NCBI RefSeq assembly: GCF_001428305.1
Contig: NZ_LMRZ01000001.1
Location: forward strand, 62,289 to 126,288
From: Janibacter sp. Soil728
GTDB lineage: Bacteria; Actinomycetota; Actinomycetes; Actinomycetales; Dermatophilaceae
DNA: 64,000 bases
Direction of reading: 5' to 3'
Positions within the stretch are counted from its first letter, which is position 1; every line of letters begins with the position of its first letter. Positions 41,688 through 51,541 of the stretch are shown here, piece after piece. A model generated the notes under the pieces. That model saw only the letters and a list, made by a program, of their open reading frames with translations. It had not been told where the DNA came from and did no database searches. Both the position numbers and the translations under genes were made by a program.

Positions 41688-43223
41688 CTAGACGTGCCAG
41701 GTGACGCCGCGGGGGGTGATGGTGCAGGTCAGGTCGAGGGCGTGGACCTTGGTGTGGTGGCGCTCGCACAGCAACGCGGCGCAGCCGATGTCGGTACTGC
41801 CGCCCAGGGACCAGTAGTCGACGTGGTGCGCGTCTGACCAGTGGGCGGGCATGGTGCACCCGGGATAGGTGCAGCCACCGTCGCGTAGGTACAGGGCACG
41901 TTTTTGGCCCGCTGTGAAGAACCTCGCAGATCGCCCCAGCTCCAGGGGTTCGGTGTCGGTGCCCAGCAGCGCGGGGATGATCCCGGCCTGACAGGCCAGC
42001 TTGCGCACCGAGGCCGGTGAGAGGACCTGACCGGTGGCGGTGACACCGCCTGCGTGGCCCGTGGCCGGTGTGCCGCACCCGCCCGGTCGCCCCGACAGGT
42101 CCGACCGGTCGAAGGGAGCCGCTTGGCCGTCAGGCGACAGGGGCTGCCCGAGAGGCCCCAGGGGCAGGTCTTGCCCGCAGGCACCACAGCGCCCGTGGGT
42201 CAGGTCGGCGGTCAGGGCTTGCAGGCTGATCGTCACGATGACCTGGGCCTTGTCGCTCTTGGGCGCCTCACCCGGGGAGGACACCCCGCGTCCGATGATC
42301 GTCAGCAACGCGTCCGCTCGCCGGCGGGCTGGGGTGCGCTCATCGAGCTCGCCGTCCGCTCCCTTGACCGGGGCGGACAAGGCCGCCAGCGCGGCGTCGA
42401 TGATCGCGGCGCCCTCGGGGTCCATGTCCACCCGGTAGCGCGTCATCCCGCACGCACCGGCGGACTTGACCAGTGACCGGGAGGCCTTCAGAGCCTCGTC
42501 CTCCTCGCGCAGGTCCTTGTCCGGGCGCAACATCCGCCCGGTCATCGTGATCGCCGCCGCCAGCTTCTTCTCGTCCAACCCCGACACCCGAGCCCGCGAG
42601 CGTGCGTCCGGGCCGGTGGCGACGACCTCGTCACGGGCGTGGCCGAGCAGGATCCCCAGGTCCTCAACGAGGAGCTGCGGGTCGGCGACCCGGCGCACCG
42701 ACTCCTCGAACCGCACCAGCTGATCGGTCTTGCCCAACGGCAGATCCCCAGCAGCGAAGGCTGCGATGACGGCTGGCACTCCGGTGGGCCCCTGCTCGCC
42801 TGCCGCGTCTGCCGCGTCTGTCGCGTCTGACATGGACGCCTCCTTGGAGGTTGCGGCAGTCGGCGCGGGATCGCTCAACGAACTCCCCGAGGCCTGCAGG
42901 CCGGCCTTGGCCACCCGCACCACCGACGCCGCGTGCCCCACCGCAGGACGGGGCGCACCACGCCCTTCGCAGACCCCCACCCAGTCCACCGGCGACCACG
43001 ACGACTCACCAGGCAGACCCCGGGAGATGCCCTCCCGCGCCAGAGCCACCTCCGCAGCCTCGGTGAGCTGACGCAACCGCCCCACCAACGCCAGCGCCTC
43101 ACCCACATCACTGTCGGGGGCCTGCCACACACTCGTGATGTCACTCATCAACAGGCCACGCAGCGCGTCACGCAACCCCGGGAGAACCCCCGGATCGTGA
43201 AACCGCACCGTCGCCTCTGACAT
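41688..43223 (-). CDS. DUF222 protein with C-terminal HNH endonuclease domain (13E12-repeat type), 511 aa
   Basis: The N-terminal two thirds is DUF222 (VGRLRQLTEAAEVALAREGI; DKKLREE-type charged helices). The C-terminal HNH motif is RDGGCTYPGC ... SDAHHVDYWSLGG ... ALLCERHHTKVH with all His/Asn-like ligands. ATG 43223 starts the conserved part. A further frame upstream to 43268 is unlikely. These are multicopy actinobacterial proteins of unknown role, often near recombination events. A low-complexity insert (ATDAADAAGEQ) lies around residue 145. Confidence 0.88.
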   Translation of the reverse strand: MSEATVRFHDPGVLPGLRDALRGLLMSDITSVWQAPDSDVGEALALVGRLRQLTEAAEVALAREGISRGLPGESSWSPVDWVGVCEGRGAPRPAVGHAASVVRVAKAGLQASGSSLSDPAPTAATSKEASMSDATDAADAAGEQGPTGVPAVIAAFAAGDLPLGKTDQLVRFEESVRRVADPQLLVEDLGILLGHARDEVVATGPDARSRARVSGLDEKKLAAAITMTGRMLRPDKDLREEDEALKASRSLVKSAGACGMTRYRVDMDPEGAAIIDAALAALSAPVKGADGELDERTPARRRADALLTIIGRGVSSPGEAPKSDKAQVIVTISLQALTADLTHGRCGACGQDLPLGPLGQPLSPDGQAAPFDRSDLSGRPGGCGTPATGHAGGVTATGQVLSPASVRKLACQAGIIPALLGTDTEPLELGRSARFFTAGQKRALYLRDGGCTYPGCTMPAHWSDAHHVDYWSLGGSTDIGCAALLCERHHTKVHALDLTCTITPRGVTWHV

Positions 43224-43388
43224 ACCTCGATCGTATGGACGACCACCCACCACGCACCCACACCCCATCCAGCTGGGGACAACCGCTCCCTTCGGCCCGA
43301 GGGTGTGGACAAGCTGGTGGCTTCGAGACGCCCGCTACGCGGACTCCTCAGCCAGCGTTCCGAAGTCAGCGTTCCTCAGCCGCGTTCC
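43224..43388. other. Intergenic region with REP-like actinobacterial sequence
   Basis: GGCTTCGAGACGCCCGCTAC, then GCGGACTCCTCAGCC (about 43320-43355), followed by two GCGTTCCTCARCC copies. This resembles the scattered palindromic motif that often accompanies DUF222-HNH genes in actinobacteria (from memory). No gene is seen. Confidence 0.4.
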
Positions 43389-44318
43389 TCAACCAGCGGT
43401 GACGGGCCCGAGGTGAGGGTGTACCCCCGTCAGCTCCTCGGAGACCTCCCACAGCCGACGCATCGCCTCCGGGTCCCGTGACCCCGAGGACGAGCCCACG
43501 GCAACCGGGCGACCCCGCGTCTCCCCGGGCCCGCTCGGACCGTAGAACCCACCGCCGACCACCGTCGGGTCGGTGGCTGCACGCAGGGTGGGCAGAGCCC
43601 CCTTCGCCGCGCTCTGACCGGTCACCCAGGTGCCGGCTGCGATGAAGGGCCGCATCGGAAGGGGCAGATAGCGAGCCAGCGACGTCCGGGAGAGGCCGGG
43701 GTGCGCCGCGACCGCGATCGTCGGCGCGCCGGCCTCGTCAAGGCGACGCTGCAGCTCGTGCGTGAAGAGCAGGTTGGCGAGCTTGGACCGGCCGTACGCG
43801 CCCATCGAGTCATAACCACGCTCTGCCTGGAGGTTGTCGAAGTCCATCACCCCGCCACCCCACCGGTGCGCCAGGCTCGTCACCGTGACCACCCGGGAGC
43901 CGGGTGTCACCAGCAGCCGGTCGAGCAGCAGCCCGGTGAGCGCGAAGTGCCCCAGGTGGTTGGTGCCCACCTGCAGCTCGAAGCCGTCCTGCGTCGCGCC
44001 ACGGGGCGTCATCATCAGCCCGGCGTTGTTGACCAGCAGGTCGATCCGCTCGTGCCGTCCACGGATCTCCTCCGCCGCCTCGCGCACCGACTCCAGCGAC
44101 GCGAGATCCAGGCGCACGACCTCGGCGCCGGGGAGCGATGAGGCGACCTGTTCCCCCTTCGACGTGTCGCGGCAGGCGAGGACCACGGTGGCGCCGCGAG
44201 CGGACAGCTCACGGGCCGTCACCGCGCCCAGCCCCGAGTTGGCCCCGGTGATCACGACGGTGCGTCCGCTCTGGTCGGGCATGCGGGCTGCTGTCCATGC
44301 TTGGCGTGCGCGTGTCAT
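43389..44318 (-). CDS. Short-chain dehydrogenase/reductase (retinol-dehydrogenase-like), 309 aa
   Basis: The cofactor motif is VVITGANSGLGAVTARELSA, followed by VVLACRDTSKGE (Arg after strand 2, suggesting NADPH), the NNAG motif LLVNNAGLM, the Ser in VVTVTSLAHR, and catalytic YGRSKLANLL. About 300 residues is the normal size for the oxidoreductase subgroup similar to human RDH/WWOX. Start ATG 44318. It is divergent from the MFS-patatin gene with a 94-bp shared promoter region. The substrate is unknown. Confidence 0.9.
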   Translation of the reverse strand: MTRARQAWTAARMPDQSGRTVVITGANSGLGAVTARELSARGATVVLACRDTSKGEQVASSLPGAEVVRLDLASLESVREAAEEIRGRHERIDLLVNNAGLMMTPRGATQDGFELQVGTNHLGHFALTGLLLDRLLVTPGSRVVTVTSLAHRWGGGVMDFDNLQAERGYDSMGAYGRSKLANLLFTHELQRRLDEAGAPTIAVAAHPGLSRTSLARYLPLPMRPFIAAGTWVTGQSAAKGALPTLRAATDPTVVGGGFYGPSGPGETRGRPVAVGSSSGSRDPEAMRRLWEVSEELTGVHPHLGPVTAG

Positions 44319-44412
44319 GTGGGCCAGTCTGCCTCTCGCACCTCAGCGGCCACGTCGCCCCGGCTAGTGGCAGACAAGCCGTTGGCAAGTCACCCCACCC
44401 ACGGTGGGGGGT

Positions 44413-47400
44413 ATGAGTCGCAACGCGTCCGCCCCCGCTACGCAGGCCAGCTCCCGGACGAGACCCGGGAGCGTCCTCCTCGTTGCCTGTCTGGGCGCCT
44501 TCCTGGCCTTCCTCGACGCGACCATCGTCAACGTCGCCTTCCCGTCGATGAGGGATGCCTTCAAGGACTCCTCGATCGGTTCCCTGTCCTGGGTGCTCAA
44601 TGGCTACAACATCGTCTTCGCGGCCTTCCTCATCGTGTTCGGCCGGCTCACCGACCTCATCGGCAGGCGCCGTGCCTTCGTCGGTGGCGTCGTTGTCTTC
44701 ACCATCGCGTCCGGTCTGTGCGGAACCGCCACGACCGTCGAGGCACTCGTCGCCTTCCGCGTCGTCCAAGCCCTCGGGGCCGCCCTGCTGGTGCCGGCCT
44801 CCCTGGCGCTCGTGGTCGCGGCCTTCCCCCGCAGCCGACGCGCACATGCCATCGGCCTGTGGGGGGCGTCGGCAGCCGTGGCCGCCGGGCTCGGTCCGCC
44901 CATCGGCGGGCTCGTGGTGGACGCCGGCGGCTGGGAGTGGGCCTTCCTCATCAACATCCCCTTCGGGCTGGTCGCGATCATCGCCTCCCGTCGCGTCCTC
45001 GTCGAGAGCCGAGCTCCCGGACGCCGGGTCCTGCCGGACCTCGTCGGCGCGGGGCTGCTGGCCATCGCCATGGGTGCGCTCAACCTCGGCGTCGTCAAGG
45101 GGGCGGACTGGGGCTGGACCAGCATCAGGGTCATCGCGTGCGTGCTCGCCGCCGGCGTGCTCACCGCGCTCTTCGTGGTCAGCTCCCGCCGGCACCGGGA
45201 GCCTCTGCTCGACCCGGTGCTGCTCGGTCAGCGCGCCTTCGCCGTGAGCTCGCTGGCGACCGTAGCGGCCGGTTTCGGATTCTTCGCCTACCTCTTGACC
45301 AACATCCTGTGGTTGCAGTACGTCTGGCAGTACTCGGTCATCGAGGCGGGTCTGGCGCTCGTCCCGGGAGCGCTCGTGGCGGCAGTCGTGGCCGCGGCAC
45401 TCGGCCCGCTCGCCGAGAAGCACGGGCACCGGGAGTTCATCGTGCTCGGCGCGCTCGTCTGGGCCGGCTCCTACGTCTGGTACCACCAAGCCGTCGGGTT
45501 GACGCCGGCCTTCTGGACCGAGTGGATGCCGGGTCAGGTGCTGAGCGGGCTGGGGGTGGGCGCCACGCTGCCGCTGCTCGGGAGCGCCGGGCTCGCCGCA
45601 GTGCCGGGAGGACGCTTCGCGACCGCGTCGGCGATCGCCTCGAGCGCCCGGCAGCTCGGCGGTGTCTTCGGGATCGCCGTGCTCGTCGTCGTGCTCGGCG
45701 ACCCGACGGCGGAGACCGCCGTCGCGGCCTTCCGGCGCGGGTGGGTGCTGTCGATCATCGCCTTCGTCGTCGTCGCCGCCATCGCGCTCGCGCTCGGTCG
45801 CACCGAGGAGATCGACCCCGAGTCGGCGCAGGAGCTCTCGCTGGCGGACAGCGGGGCGCGCATCCACGACCCCGCACCGCCCGAGAGCTGGGCCCCGGGC
45901 CCGGCGATCCACAGCACCCTGGCCGGGCTCCCTGCAGCGACGTCGGCGCACCTGCTGGCCTGCATGCGCCCCGTCCGGGTCGCCGCTGGCACCTACCTCC
46001 TCCACCAGGGTGACCCCCCGGGCTCCGCCTACAGCGTCGCGAGCGGCCGCCTCGAGGTGGAGGTCGACGGGCAGGTCGTGCGTGAGCTCGTCCCCGGCGA
46101 CGTCCTCGGCGAGCTCGCCCTGCTCACGGGAGAGCCGAGGTCCGCGGCCGTGCGCGCCCGGCGCGACAGCACGGTCCTCGAGCTGCCCCGCGCTTCCTTC
46201 GACGACCTCACCCTCACGGACCCGCTCGCCTCCCGGGCACTGCTGTCGCAGATGGCCGAGCGCCTGCGGACCGCCGGCGGACCCGCGCAGGCGCGCTCCC
46301 CCCTTCGCCCGACGGTGATCTCGGTCGTCGCCCTGACCCGGGGCGTCCCGGCGGCCGCCGTGGCGGAACGCCTGACCACCGACATCGCGACGCACCGCTC
46401 CGTCGTCGCGCCCGGGCGCATCGGACCGGACACCCTCGACCAACTGGAGAAGGATCACCAGCGTGTCGTCCTGCTCGCCGGCGAGGACGACGACGACACC
46501 TGGCGCGAGTTCTGCCTCCGGCAGGCCGACACCGTCGTCCTCGTGGCGCGTTCCGACGGCGTCGACGAGCGTCTGGCGATCTTCCCGACTCCTGCGCGAC
46601 AACCGGAGCTCGTCCTCGTCGGACCGCCACCGCCGCACCCGGGGCGGGCCGCGTGGGTCGCCGCCACCGACGCCTGGGACCTCACGCTGGCCCACGGCGA
46701 CCTAGCGGTGGCCCTGCGACCCCTCGGGGAGCGCCTCGCCGGCCGATCGCTCGGCCTCGTCCTCGCCGGTGGAGGAGCGAGGGGCATGGCGCACATCGGC
46801 GTGCTCCGCGAGCTGGAGGACGCCGGCCTGCACGTCGATCGCGTCGCCGGCACGAGCGTGGGGGCCGTCATCGCCGCCGCCCACGCCTGCGGTCTCGACG
46901 GCGCCGAGCTCGAGGACATCGCCTACGGCGAATTCGTCCGACACAACCTCTTCGGGGACTGGCAGCTGCCCGCCCACTCCCTCCTGCGGGGACGGCGCAT
47001 CCACGCCGGGCTCACCCGGACCTACGGCGCCGACGCGGTGATCGAGGGTCTGCCCCGACAGCTGTGGATGGCCAGCGTGGACCTGCTCAGCCGCAGCCGT
47101 CAGGTGCACCGCCGTGGCGCCGTCGTGGAGGCAACCCTTGCCTCGTCGCGCATACCAGGGCTGTTCCCGCCGATCCCCACCGACGACGGCCGTCTCCTCA
47201 TCGACGGTGGAGTCCTGGACAACCTGCCCGTCGACCTCCTCACCCGCCGGGACGAGGGACCCGTGGTCGCGGTCAACATCGGCGCAGGTGGAGCGCCTCG
47301 CAACCGGTCCGGGCGACCGCGCGTGCCGGCACTCGGCGACACCCTGATGCGCAGTCTGATGATCGGCTCCGGTGGCGCGGTGGAGCGAGCCCGCGCGCAC

Positions 47401-47655
47401 GGCGCCTGGGTGATCAGCGTCGCCGGGCACGGTGTCGGTCTGCTGGAGTTCCACCAGATGGACGTCCTCATCGAGTCCGGCCGTGCTGCCGCGCGGGCCC
47501 TGCTCGCGGAGTGCGACGGCGACCTCGGCGACCTCGGCCAGCCGGTGGACCCGACGCCCGCACCCGACGCACCCGACGCACCCGACGCCCTCGTCGGGCT
47601 CGTCGGGCTCGACCGGGCCCCGCCCGTGGGCGCCGTCCCTGGTGGCGCACCCTGA
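44413..47655 (+). CDS. Fusion of DHA2-type MFS transporter, cNMP-binding domain and patatin/NTE-type phospholipase, 1080 aa
   Basis: Residues 1-470 are a 14-helix MFS (DHA2) transporter starting VACLGAFLAFLDATIVNVAF. Residues about 500-620 are a cyclic-nucleotide-binding fold with the phosphate-binding cassette PGDVLGELALLTGEPRSAAV. After a linker comes a patatin domain: oxyanion loop AGGGARGMAH, nucleophile Ser815 in GTSVGA, and Asp931 in LLIDGGVLDN. cNMP plus patatin is the arrangement of NTE/RssA-like lysophospholipases. Fusion to an MFS porter is unusual. The C-terminal tail is a Pro/Asp-rich repeat (DAPDAPDALVGLVGL). It is followed within 2 bp by the cyclase-homology gene, whose product could make the nucleotide sensed here (inference). 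ATG 44413 is favoured over the GTG at 44404. Confidence 0.88.
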   Translation: MSRNASAPATQASSRTRPGSVLLVACLGAFLAFLDATIVNVAFPSMRDAFKDSSIGSLSWVLNGYNIVFAAFLIVFGRLTDLIGRRRAFVGGVVVFTIASGLCGTATTVEALVAFRVVQALGAALLVPASLALVVAAFPRSRRAHAIGLWGASAAVAAGLGPPIGGLVVDAGGWEWAFLINIPFGLVAIIASRRVLVESRAPGRRVLPDLVGAGLLAIAMGALNLGVVKGADWGWTSIRVIACVLAAGVLTALFVVSSRRHREPLLDPVLLGQRAFAVSSLATVAAGFGFFAYLLTNILWLQYVWQYSVIEAGLALVPGALVAAVVAAALGPLAEKHGHREFIVLGALVWAGSYVWYHQAVGLTPAFWTEWMPGQVLSGLGVGATLPLLGSAGLAAVPGGRFATASAIASSARQLGGVFGIAVLVVVLGDPTAETAVAAFRRGWVLSIIAFVVVAAIALALGRTEEIDPESAQELSLADSGARIHDPAPPESWAPGPAIHSTLAGLPAATSAHLLACMRPVRVAAGTYLLHQGDPPGSAYSVASGRLEVEVDGQVVRELVPGDVLGELALLTGEPRSAAVRARRDSTVLELPRASFDDLTLTDPLASRALLSQMAERLRTAGGPAQARSPLRPTVISVVALTRGVPAAAVAERLTTDIATHRSVVAPGRIGPDTLDQLEKDHQRVVLLAGEDDDDTWREFCLRQADTVVLVARSDGVDERLAIFPTPARQPELVLVGPPPPHPGRAAWVAATDAWDLTLAHGDLAVALRPLGERLAGRSLGLVLAGGGARGMAHIGVLRELEDAGLHVDRVAGTSVGAVIAAAHACGLDGAELEDIAYGEFVRHNLFGDWQLPAHSLLRGRRIHAGLTRTYGADAVIEGLPRQLWMASVDLLSRSRQVHRRGAVVEATLASSRIPGLFPPIPTDDGRLLIDGGVLDNLPVDLLTRRDEGPVVAVNIGAGGAPRNRSGRPRVPALGDTLMRSLMIGSGGAVERARAHGAWVISVAGHGVGLLEFHQMDVLIESGRAAARALLAECDGDLGDLGQPVDPTPAPDAPDAPDALVGLVGLDRAPPVGAVPGGAP

Positions 47656-47656
47656 C

Positions 47657-50600
47657 GTGCCGGCTTCACCCTTGCGGCCCTATGTCCCGGACCTTGCTGC
47701 GGAGTGGCTCCGGGGCACGCCTGCGGCCGTCCACCGTGAGATCGAGGGGTCGATGGCCTTCGTCGACCTCTCCGGCTTCACCAATCTGACCGAGCGGCTC
47801 ACGCGGTTGGGGCTGGTCGGCTCGGAGGAGCTGAGTGACATCCTGTCGGCGACCTTCGCGGCGATGCTGGAGGCCTGCCGGCAGGAGGACGCCGACCTCA
47901 TCAAGTGGGGCGGGGACGCGGTGCTCCTCCTCTTCCGCGGCGCGGACCACGCAGGTCGCGCCGTCCGCGCGACGACCGCGATGCGCCGGGCGCTCTACAC
48001 GGTCGGTCGGACCCGCTCGTCCGCGGGCAAGATCACCCTCCGGATGTCGGTCGGCATCCACAGCGGGCGCTTCGACTTCTTCCTCGTCGGTGACCCCGCA
48101 GTGCACCGAGAGCTGATCGTCAGCGGTCCGGCGGCGAGCCGCACGGCCCAGCAGGAAGCGGCGGCGTCCGCAGGTCAGATCGCGGCGAGCGCCGAGACGG
48201 CCGCACTACTGCCGATCAGGGCATTCTCGCCCTCCCCCACGGGCTTCCTCCTGCGCCGGGCACCGGTGGCGCGACCGGACGCGCCGGTCGGGCCTCGGCG
48301 GGGGCTGGACCCGGACAACATCGCCTGCCTGATCCCGCCTCCGGTGCGCGCCCATCTCCTCGCAGAGACCGGCGAGGACGAGCACCGCTTCATCGCGGTG
48401 TCCTTCATCCAGTTCTCCGGCACTGACTCGCTCATGACCCGGTCCGGCGCCGACGCCGTCGCGGGCGCCCTCGATCGGCTCGTGCGAGCCACCCAGCGCG
48501 CGTGCGAAGCCCACGGGGTGACCTTCCTCGAGAGCGACATCAACGTCGACGGGGGCAAGATCATGCTCGTCTGCGGGGCGCCCGAACGTGGTGAGGACGT
48601 GGAAGACCGGATGGTCCGCGCGGTGCGCGAGATCGTCGACGGGGCAACTGACCTGCCGTTGCGGGCAGGCATCAACGCCGGCCGGGTCTTCTCGGCCGAC
48701 TTCGGTCCCGAGTTCCGACGAAGCTACTCCCTCCTGGGCGACTGCATCAACGTCGCGGCCAGGGTCATGGGCAAGGCGTCGCCCGGTCAGGTCATGACCA
48801 CCAAGGCCGTTCTCGCGCGGGTGGGCAGCGGCATCGTCTCCGAGGAGGTGGCTCCCCTGACCGTCAAGGGCAAGTCCCGCCCCATCGAGGCCGCGCTCGT
48901 CCGCTCCATCCGGCCCCAGGACGACACCACCTCGCCCGACCGGGCACGCCAGCTCATGCTGGGTCGCGGGCGAGAGGTCGCCGTCATCGCCGAGGCCCTG
49001 GACCAGGCACGCGCGGGACGCAGCCAGTACATCGAGATCGTCGGGGCCGCGGGCCTGGGCAAGTCGGCCCTGGTGGAGACCGTCAGGGAGCAGTACGCCG
49101 ACGGATTCGTCGTCGTGCGCGGACCCAGCCGTCGCTTCGGGGGCGCTGTCGCCCACCAAGCCGTCCGGCGCCTGCTCAGGGACGTCATCGGCATCCCCCA
49201 CGGCTGCTCGATGACGGACCAAGTCGCGGCGCTCCACCGTGCAGTGACCGCGTCCGCCGCCGAGCTCCTGCCGTGGTTCCCGCTCCTGGCCGCCCTGCTC
49301 GGCGCGCAGGTGCCGGACACGCCGGAGCTGAGCGATCTCGACGATCGCTTCCGTCCGGCCAGGGCAGCCGACTCGCTGATGACCTTGCTCGCCGCGGTCT
49401 GCTCAACCCCCACGCTCTTCGTCCTCGAGGGTGTCGACGACATGGACGAGGCGTCGGCCGACCTCGTCCGGCGGATCATCGCGGACCGGTCCGCCGGACC
49501 CTGGGCCGTGGTCACCACCCGCCGGACACCGGTCCACGGGCTGCGGATCGACCCGGCTGACGAGCCGACGCGCCTCACCCTCGAGCCACTCGACGAGGCC
49601 ACCTCGCTGGCCCTGCTCGAGGAATGGACCCAGGAGCAGCCGCTGAGCGAGTCGTTGTTGCGGGCGGTCGTCGCCAAGGCCGACGGCAACCCGCTCTTCT
49701 TGCGCTCGTTGCTCGACGTGATCCGGGTGCGCGGATCATTGGTCGGCCTGCCCGACGGTGTCGAGGAGGTGATCGGCGCCGCGATCGGCGCGCTACCGCC
49801 GCGGGTCCGCACGATCTTGCGATTCGCGTCCGTGCTGGGTGAACTCTTCAGCCTGGCCGACCTGGACGACCTCGTCAGCGAGGAGCACTGGACCGTGCGG
49901 CCGGAGGACCTGCGCGAGCTGCACGGGCAGCTGCGGTCCGAGCGGTCGGACGAGACGATGTTCCGGTTCACCAGCAGCCTCGTGCTCGACGTGGCCTACG
50001 CCGGGCTGCCCTACCGACTCCGACGTCGACTGCACCTGCGGGCCGGTACCCGCCTCGAGGCCTCCGATGCCACCCCTCGGCCACTGGAGCTGCTCTCGAC
50101 GCACTTCTTCGAGGCCGGCGAGCACAGCAAGGCGTGGACCTACTCCCGGCTGGCGGCGGAGCGAGCCCGTGCGGCCTACTCCTACCTCGAGGCCATGGCG
50201 CTCTACGAGCGGGCCCTGACGGCCGCTGCCCGCGTCGAGGACGTGAGCAAGGAGTCGGTGGGTGAGGTGCACGAAGCCATCGGTGACGTCGCAGAGATGT
50301 CCGGGCTCTCCGAGGCGGCCATCGCCCACTATCGGCGGGCCCGGAGCGGTTTCCGGGCCCAAGGTCTCGCGCGCATCGCGGTGATGGCGAAGGAGGTCGG
50401 GATCCACCAGCGGGTCGGCGCCTTCGGGACCTCCCTGCGGATCGCCGGCCACGCCCGCCGGTCCCTGGTGGAGGTGGACGGCCCGGACGCCGACGCCCTG
50501 CGCTCCCGTCTGGCCCTCCAGATGGCCTTCGTCCACCACCTGCGGGCCAGTCACGAGTCGGCCATCCACTGGTCGCAGCTGGCCGTGACGGAGGCCGCCC

Positions 50601-51541
50601 GGTCCGGGGACCCCGACGTCCTCGCCCGGGCCCACAACGGCCACGCGCTCATCCTCGCGGTCGCCGGGGTCCCGACCGACCGACCCTATGGCGAGCTGGC
50701 GCTCGCTCGGGCGGAGGAGACCGGCGACCTGTTGTTCCAGGGCAAGTGCCTGACGAACCTCGCGATCGCTGCGATCATCGACGGCCGCTGGCCCGTCGCC
50801 GAGGAGCTCCTCGACCGGGCCGCCATCGTCATCGATCGCGTCGGCGACACGGCGAATGCCGCCAACGCCCGCTACAACCGGTGCGACGTCCTGGTCCGGC
50901 AGGGCCGCTGGAGCGAGGTGGAACAGGTGCTGGCTTCGGTGGGACGTTCCGCGAGCGCGACTGGCGACCTCGAGCTCGTCGCCCTCGTGCGGCTCGAGCT
51001 CGGCAAGGTCCGCGTCGGTCAGTGCCGACTGACGGAAGGAAGAGAGCACCTCGAGGACGCGAGGGCACAGCTCGCGGTGCTGGGCCTTGACCAGGAGGCC
51101 GCCGATGCGGACCTGGCCATCCTCGGCAGCCGCGTCGCCGACGTCGTCCCCTCGCGGGACCCTGATGCGATCCGGGCCGACATCACCGGTCTGCTGGCGC
51201 GCGCGGGCGATCTCGGGGTGGACGGTCTCGCGGCCCGACTGCACTTCCTGCTCGGCACCCTGTTTCTCCAGGAGCACGACCCCGACGCCGCCTGTGGCTG
51301 CTACCAGGCGGGCATTGCTTCCCGACCGGGCGAAGGGGGGTTCGAGCGGGCGCTGAACCAGCTGGGTGCCGCGGTGGCGGCGGACGTCGACGGCCGGCCC
51401 CGTCCCGTGGACCGGGCCAGGGCCGACGAGGCCCTGGCCCGGTTGGGAGTACGCGCTCTCCCCTTGCCGTTGGGATGGCCGCTCGCGACCTCATCCACGG
51501 CTCGTCCTACACGGCTCCTCGGTAGTCACCGAGGACGTTGA
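47657..51541 (+). CDS. Tandem class III cyclase-homology domains + AAA-type NTPase + TPR protein, 1294 aa
   Basis: The layout is that of soluble adenylyl cyclases. Cyclase domain 1 (about 25-230) has SMAFVDLSGFTNL with the metal Asp and KWGGDAVLLLF with the second Asp. Domain 2 (about 250-420) reads AVSFIQFSGTDSL, so the first metal Asp is replaced, but keeps GDCINVAARVMG. Then LMLGRGREVAVIAEALDQA and the P-loop GAAGLGKSALVETV (about 463-476), and a long TPR-like helical C-terminus. Probably a cyclase or a cyclase-fold sensor. Start GTG 47657 is 2 bp after the MFS-patatin stop (GTG 47642 is an alternative). The 3' end overlaps the convergent secreted-protein gene by 35 bp. Confidence 0.85.
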   Translation: MPASPLRPYVPDLAAEWLRGTPAAVHREIEGSMAFVDLSGFTNLTERLTRLGLVGSEELSDILSATFAAMLEACRQEDADLIKWGGDAVLLLFRGADHAGRAVRATTAMRRALYTVGRTRSSAGKITLRMSVGIHSGRFDFFLVGDPAVHRELIVSGPAASRTAQQEAAASAGQIAASAETAALLPIRAFSPSPTGFLLRRAPVARPDAPVGPRRGLDPDNIACLIPPPVRAHLLAETGEDEHRFIAVSFIQFSGTDSLMTRSGADAVAGALDRLVRATQRACEAHGVTFLESDINVDGGKIMLVCGAPERGEDVEDRMVRAVREIVDGATDLPLRAGINAGRVFSADFGPEFRRSYSLLGDCINVAARVMGKASPGQVMTTKAVLARVGSGIVSEEVAPLTVKGKSRPIEAALVRSIRPQDDTTSPDRARQLMLGRGREVAVIAEALDQARAGRSQYIEIVGAAGLGKSALVETVREQYADGFVVVRGPSRRFGGAVAHQAVRRLLRDVIGIPHGCSMTDQVAALHRAVTASAAELLPWFPLLAALLGAQVPDTPELSDLDDRFRPARAADSLMTLLAAVCSTPTLFVLEGVDDMDEASADLVRRIIADRSAGPWAVVTTRRTPVHGLRIDPADEPTRLTLEPLDEATSLALLEEWTQEQPLSESLLRAVVAKADGNPLFLRSLLDVIRVRGSLVGLPDGVEEVIGAAIGALPPRVRTILRFASVLGELFSLADLDDLVSEEHWTVRPEDLRELHGQLRSERSDETMFRFTSSLVLDVAYAGLPYRLRRRLHLRAGTRLEASDATPRPLELLSTHFFEAGEHSKAWTYSRLAAERARAAYSYLEAMALYERALTAAARVEDVSKESVGEVHEAIGDVAEMSGLSEAAIAHYRRARSGFRAQGLARIAVMAKEVGIHQRVGAFGTSLRIAGHARRSLVEVDGPDADALRSRLALQMAFVHHLRASHESAIHWSQLAVTEAARSGDPDVLARAHNGHALILAVAGVPTDRPYGELALARAEETGDLLFQGKCLTNLAIAAIIDGRWPVAEELLDRAAIVIDRVGDTANAANARYNRCDVLVRQGRWSEVEQVLASVGRSASATGDLELVALVRLELGKVRVGQCRLTEGREHLEDARAQLAVLGLDQEAADADLAILGSRVADVVPSRDPDAIRADITGLLARAGDLGVDGLAARLHFLLGTLFLQEHDPDAACGCYQAGIASRPGEGGFERALNQLGAAVAADVDGRPRPVDRARADEALARLGVRALPLPLGWPLATSSTARPTRLLGSHRGR

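Noticed and set aside
44209-46695. Very long minus-strand open frame (828 codons) under the MFS-patatin gene
   Set aside because: Translation is charged low-complexity sequence and opposite a gene with clear domains; typical GC-driven shadow.
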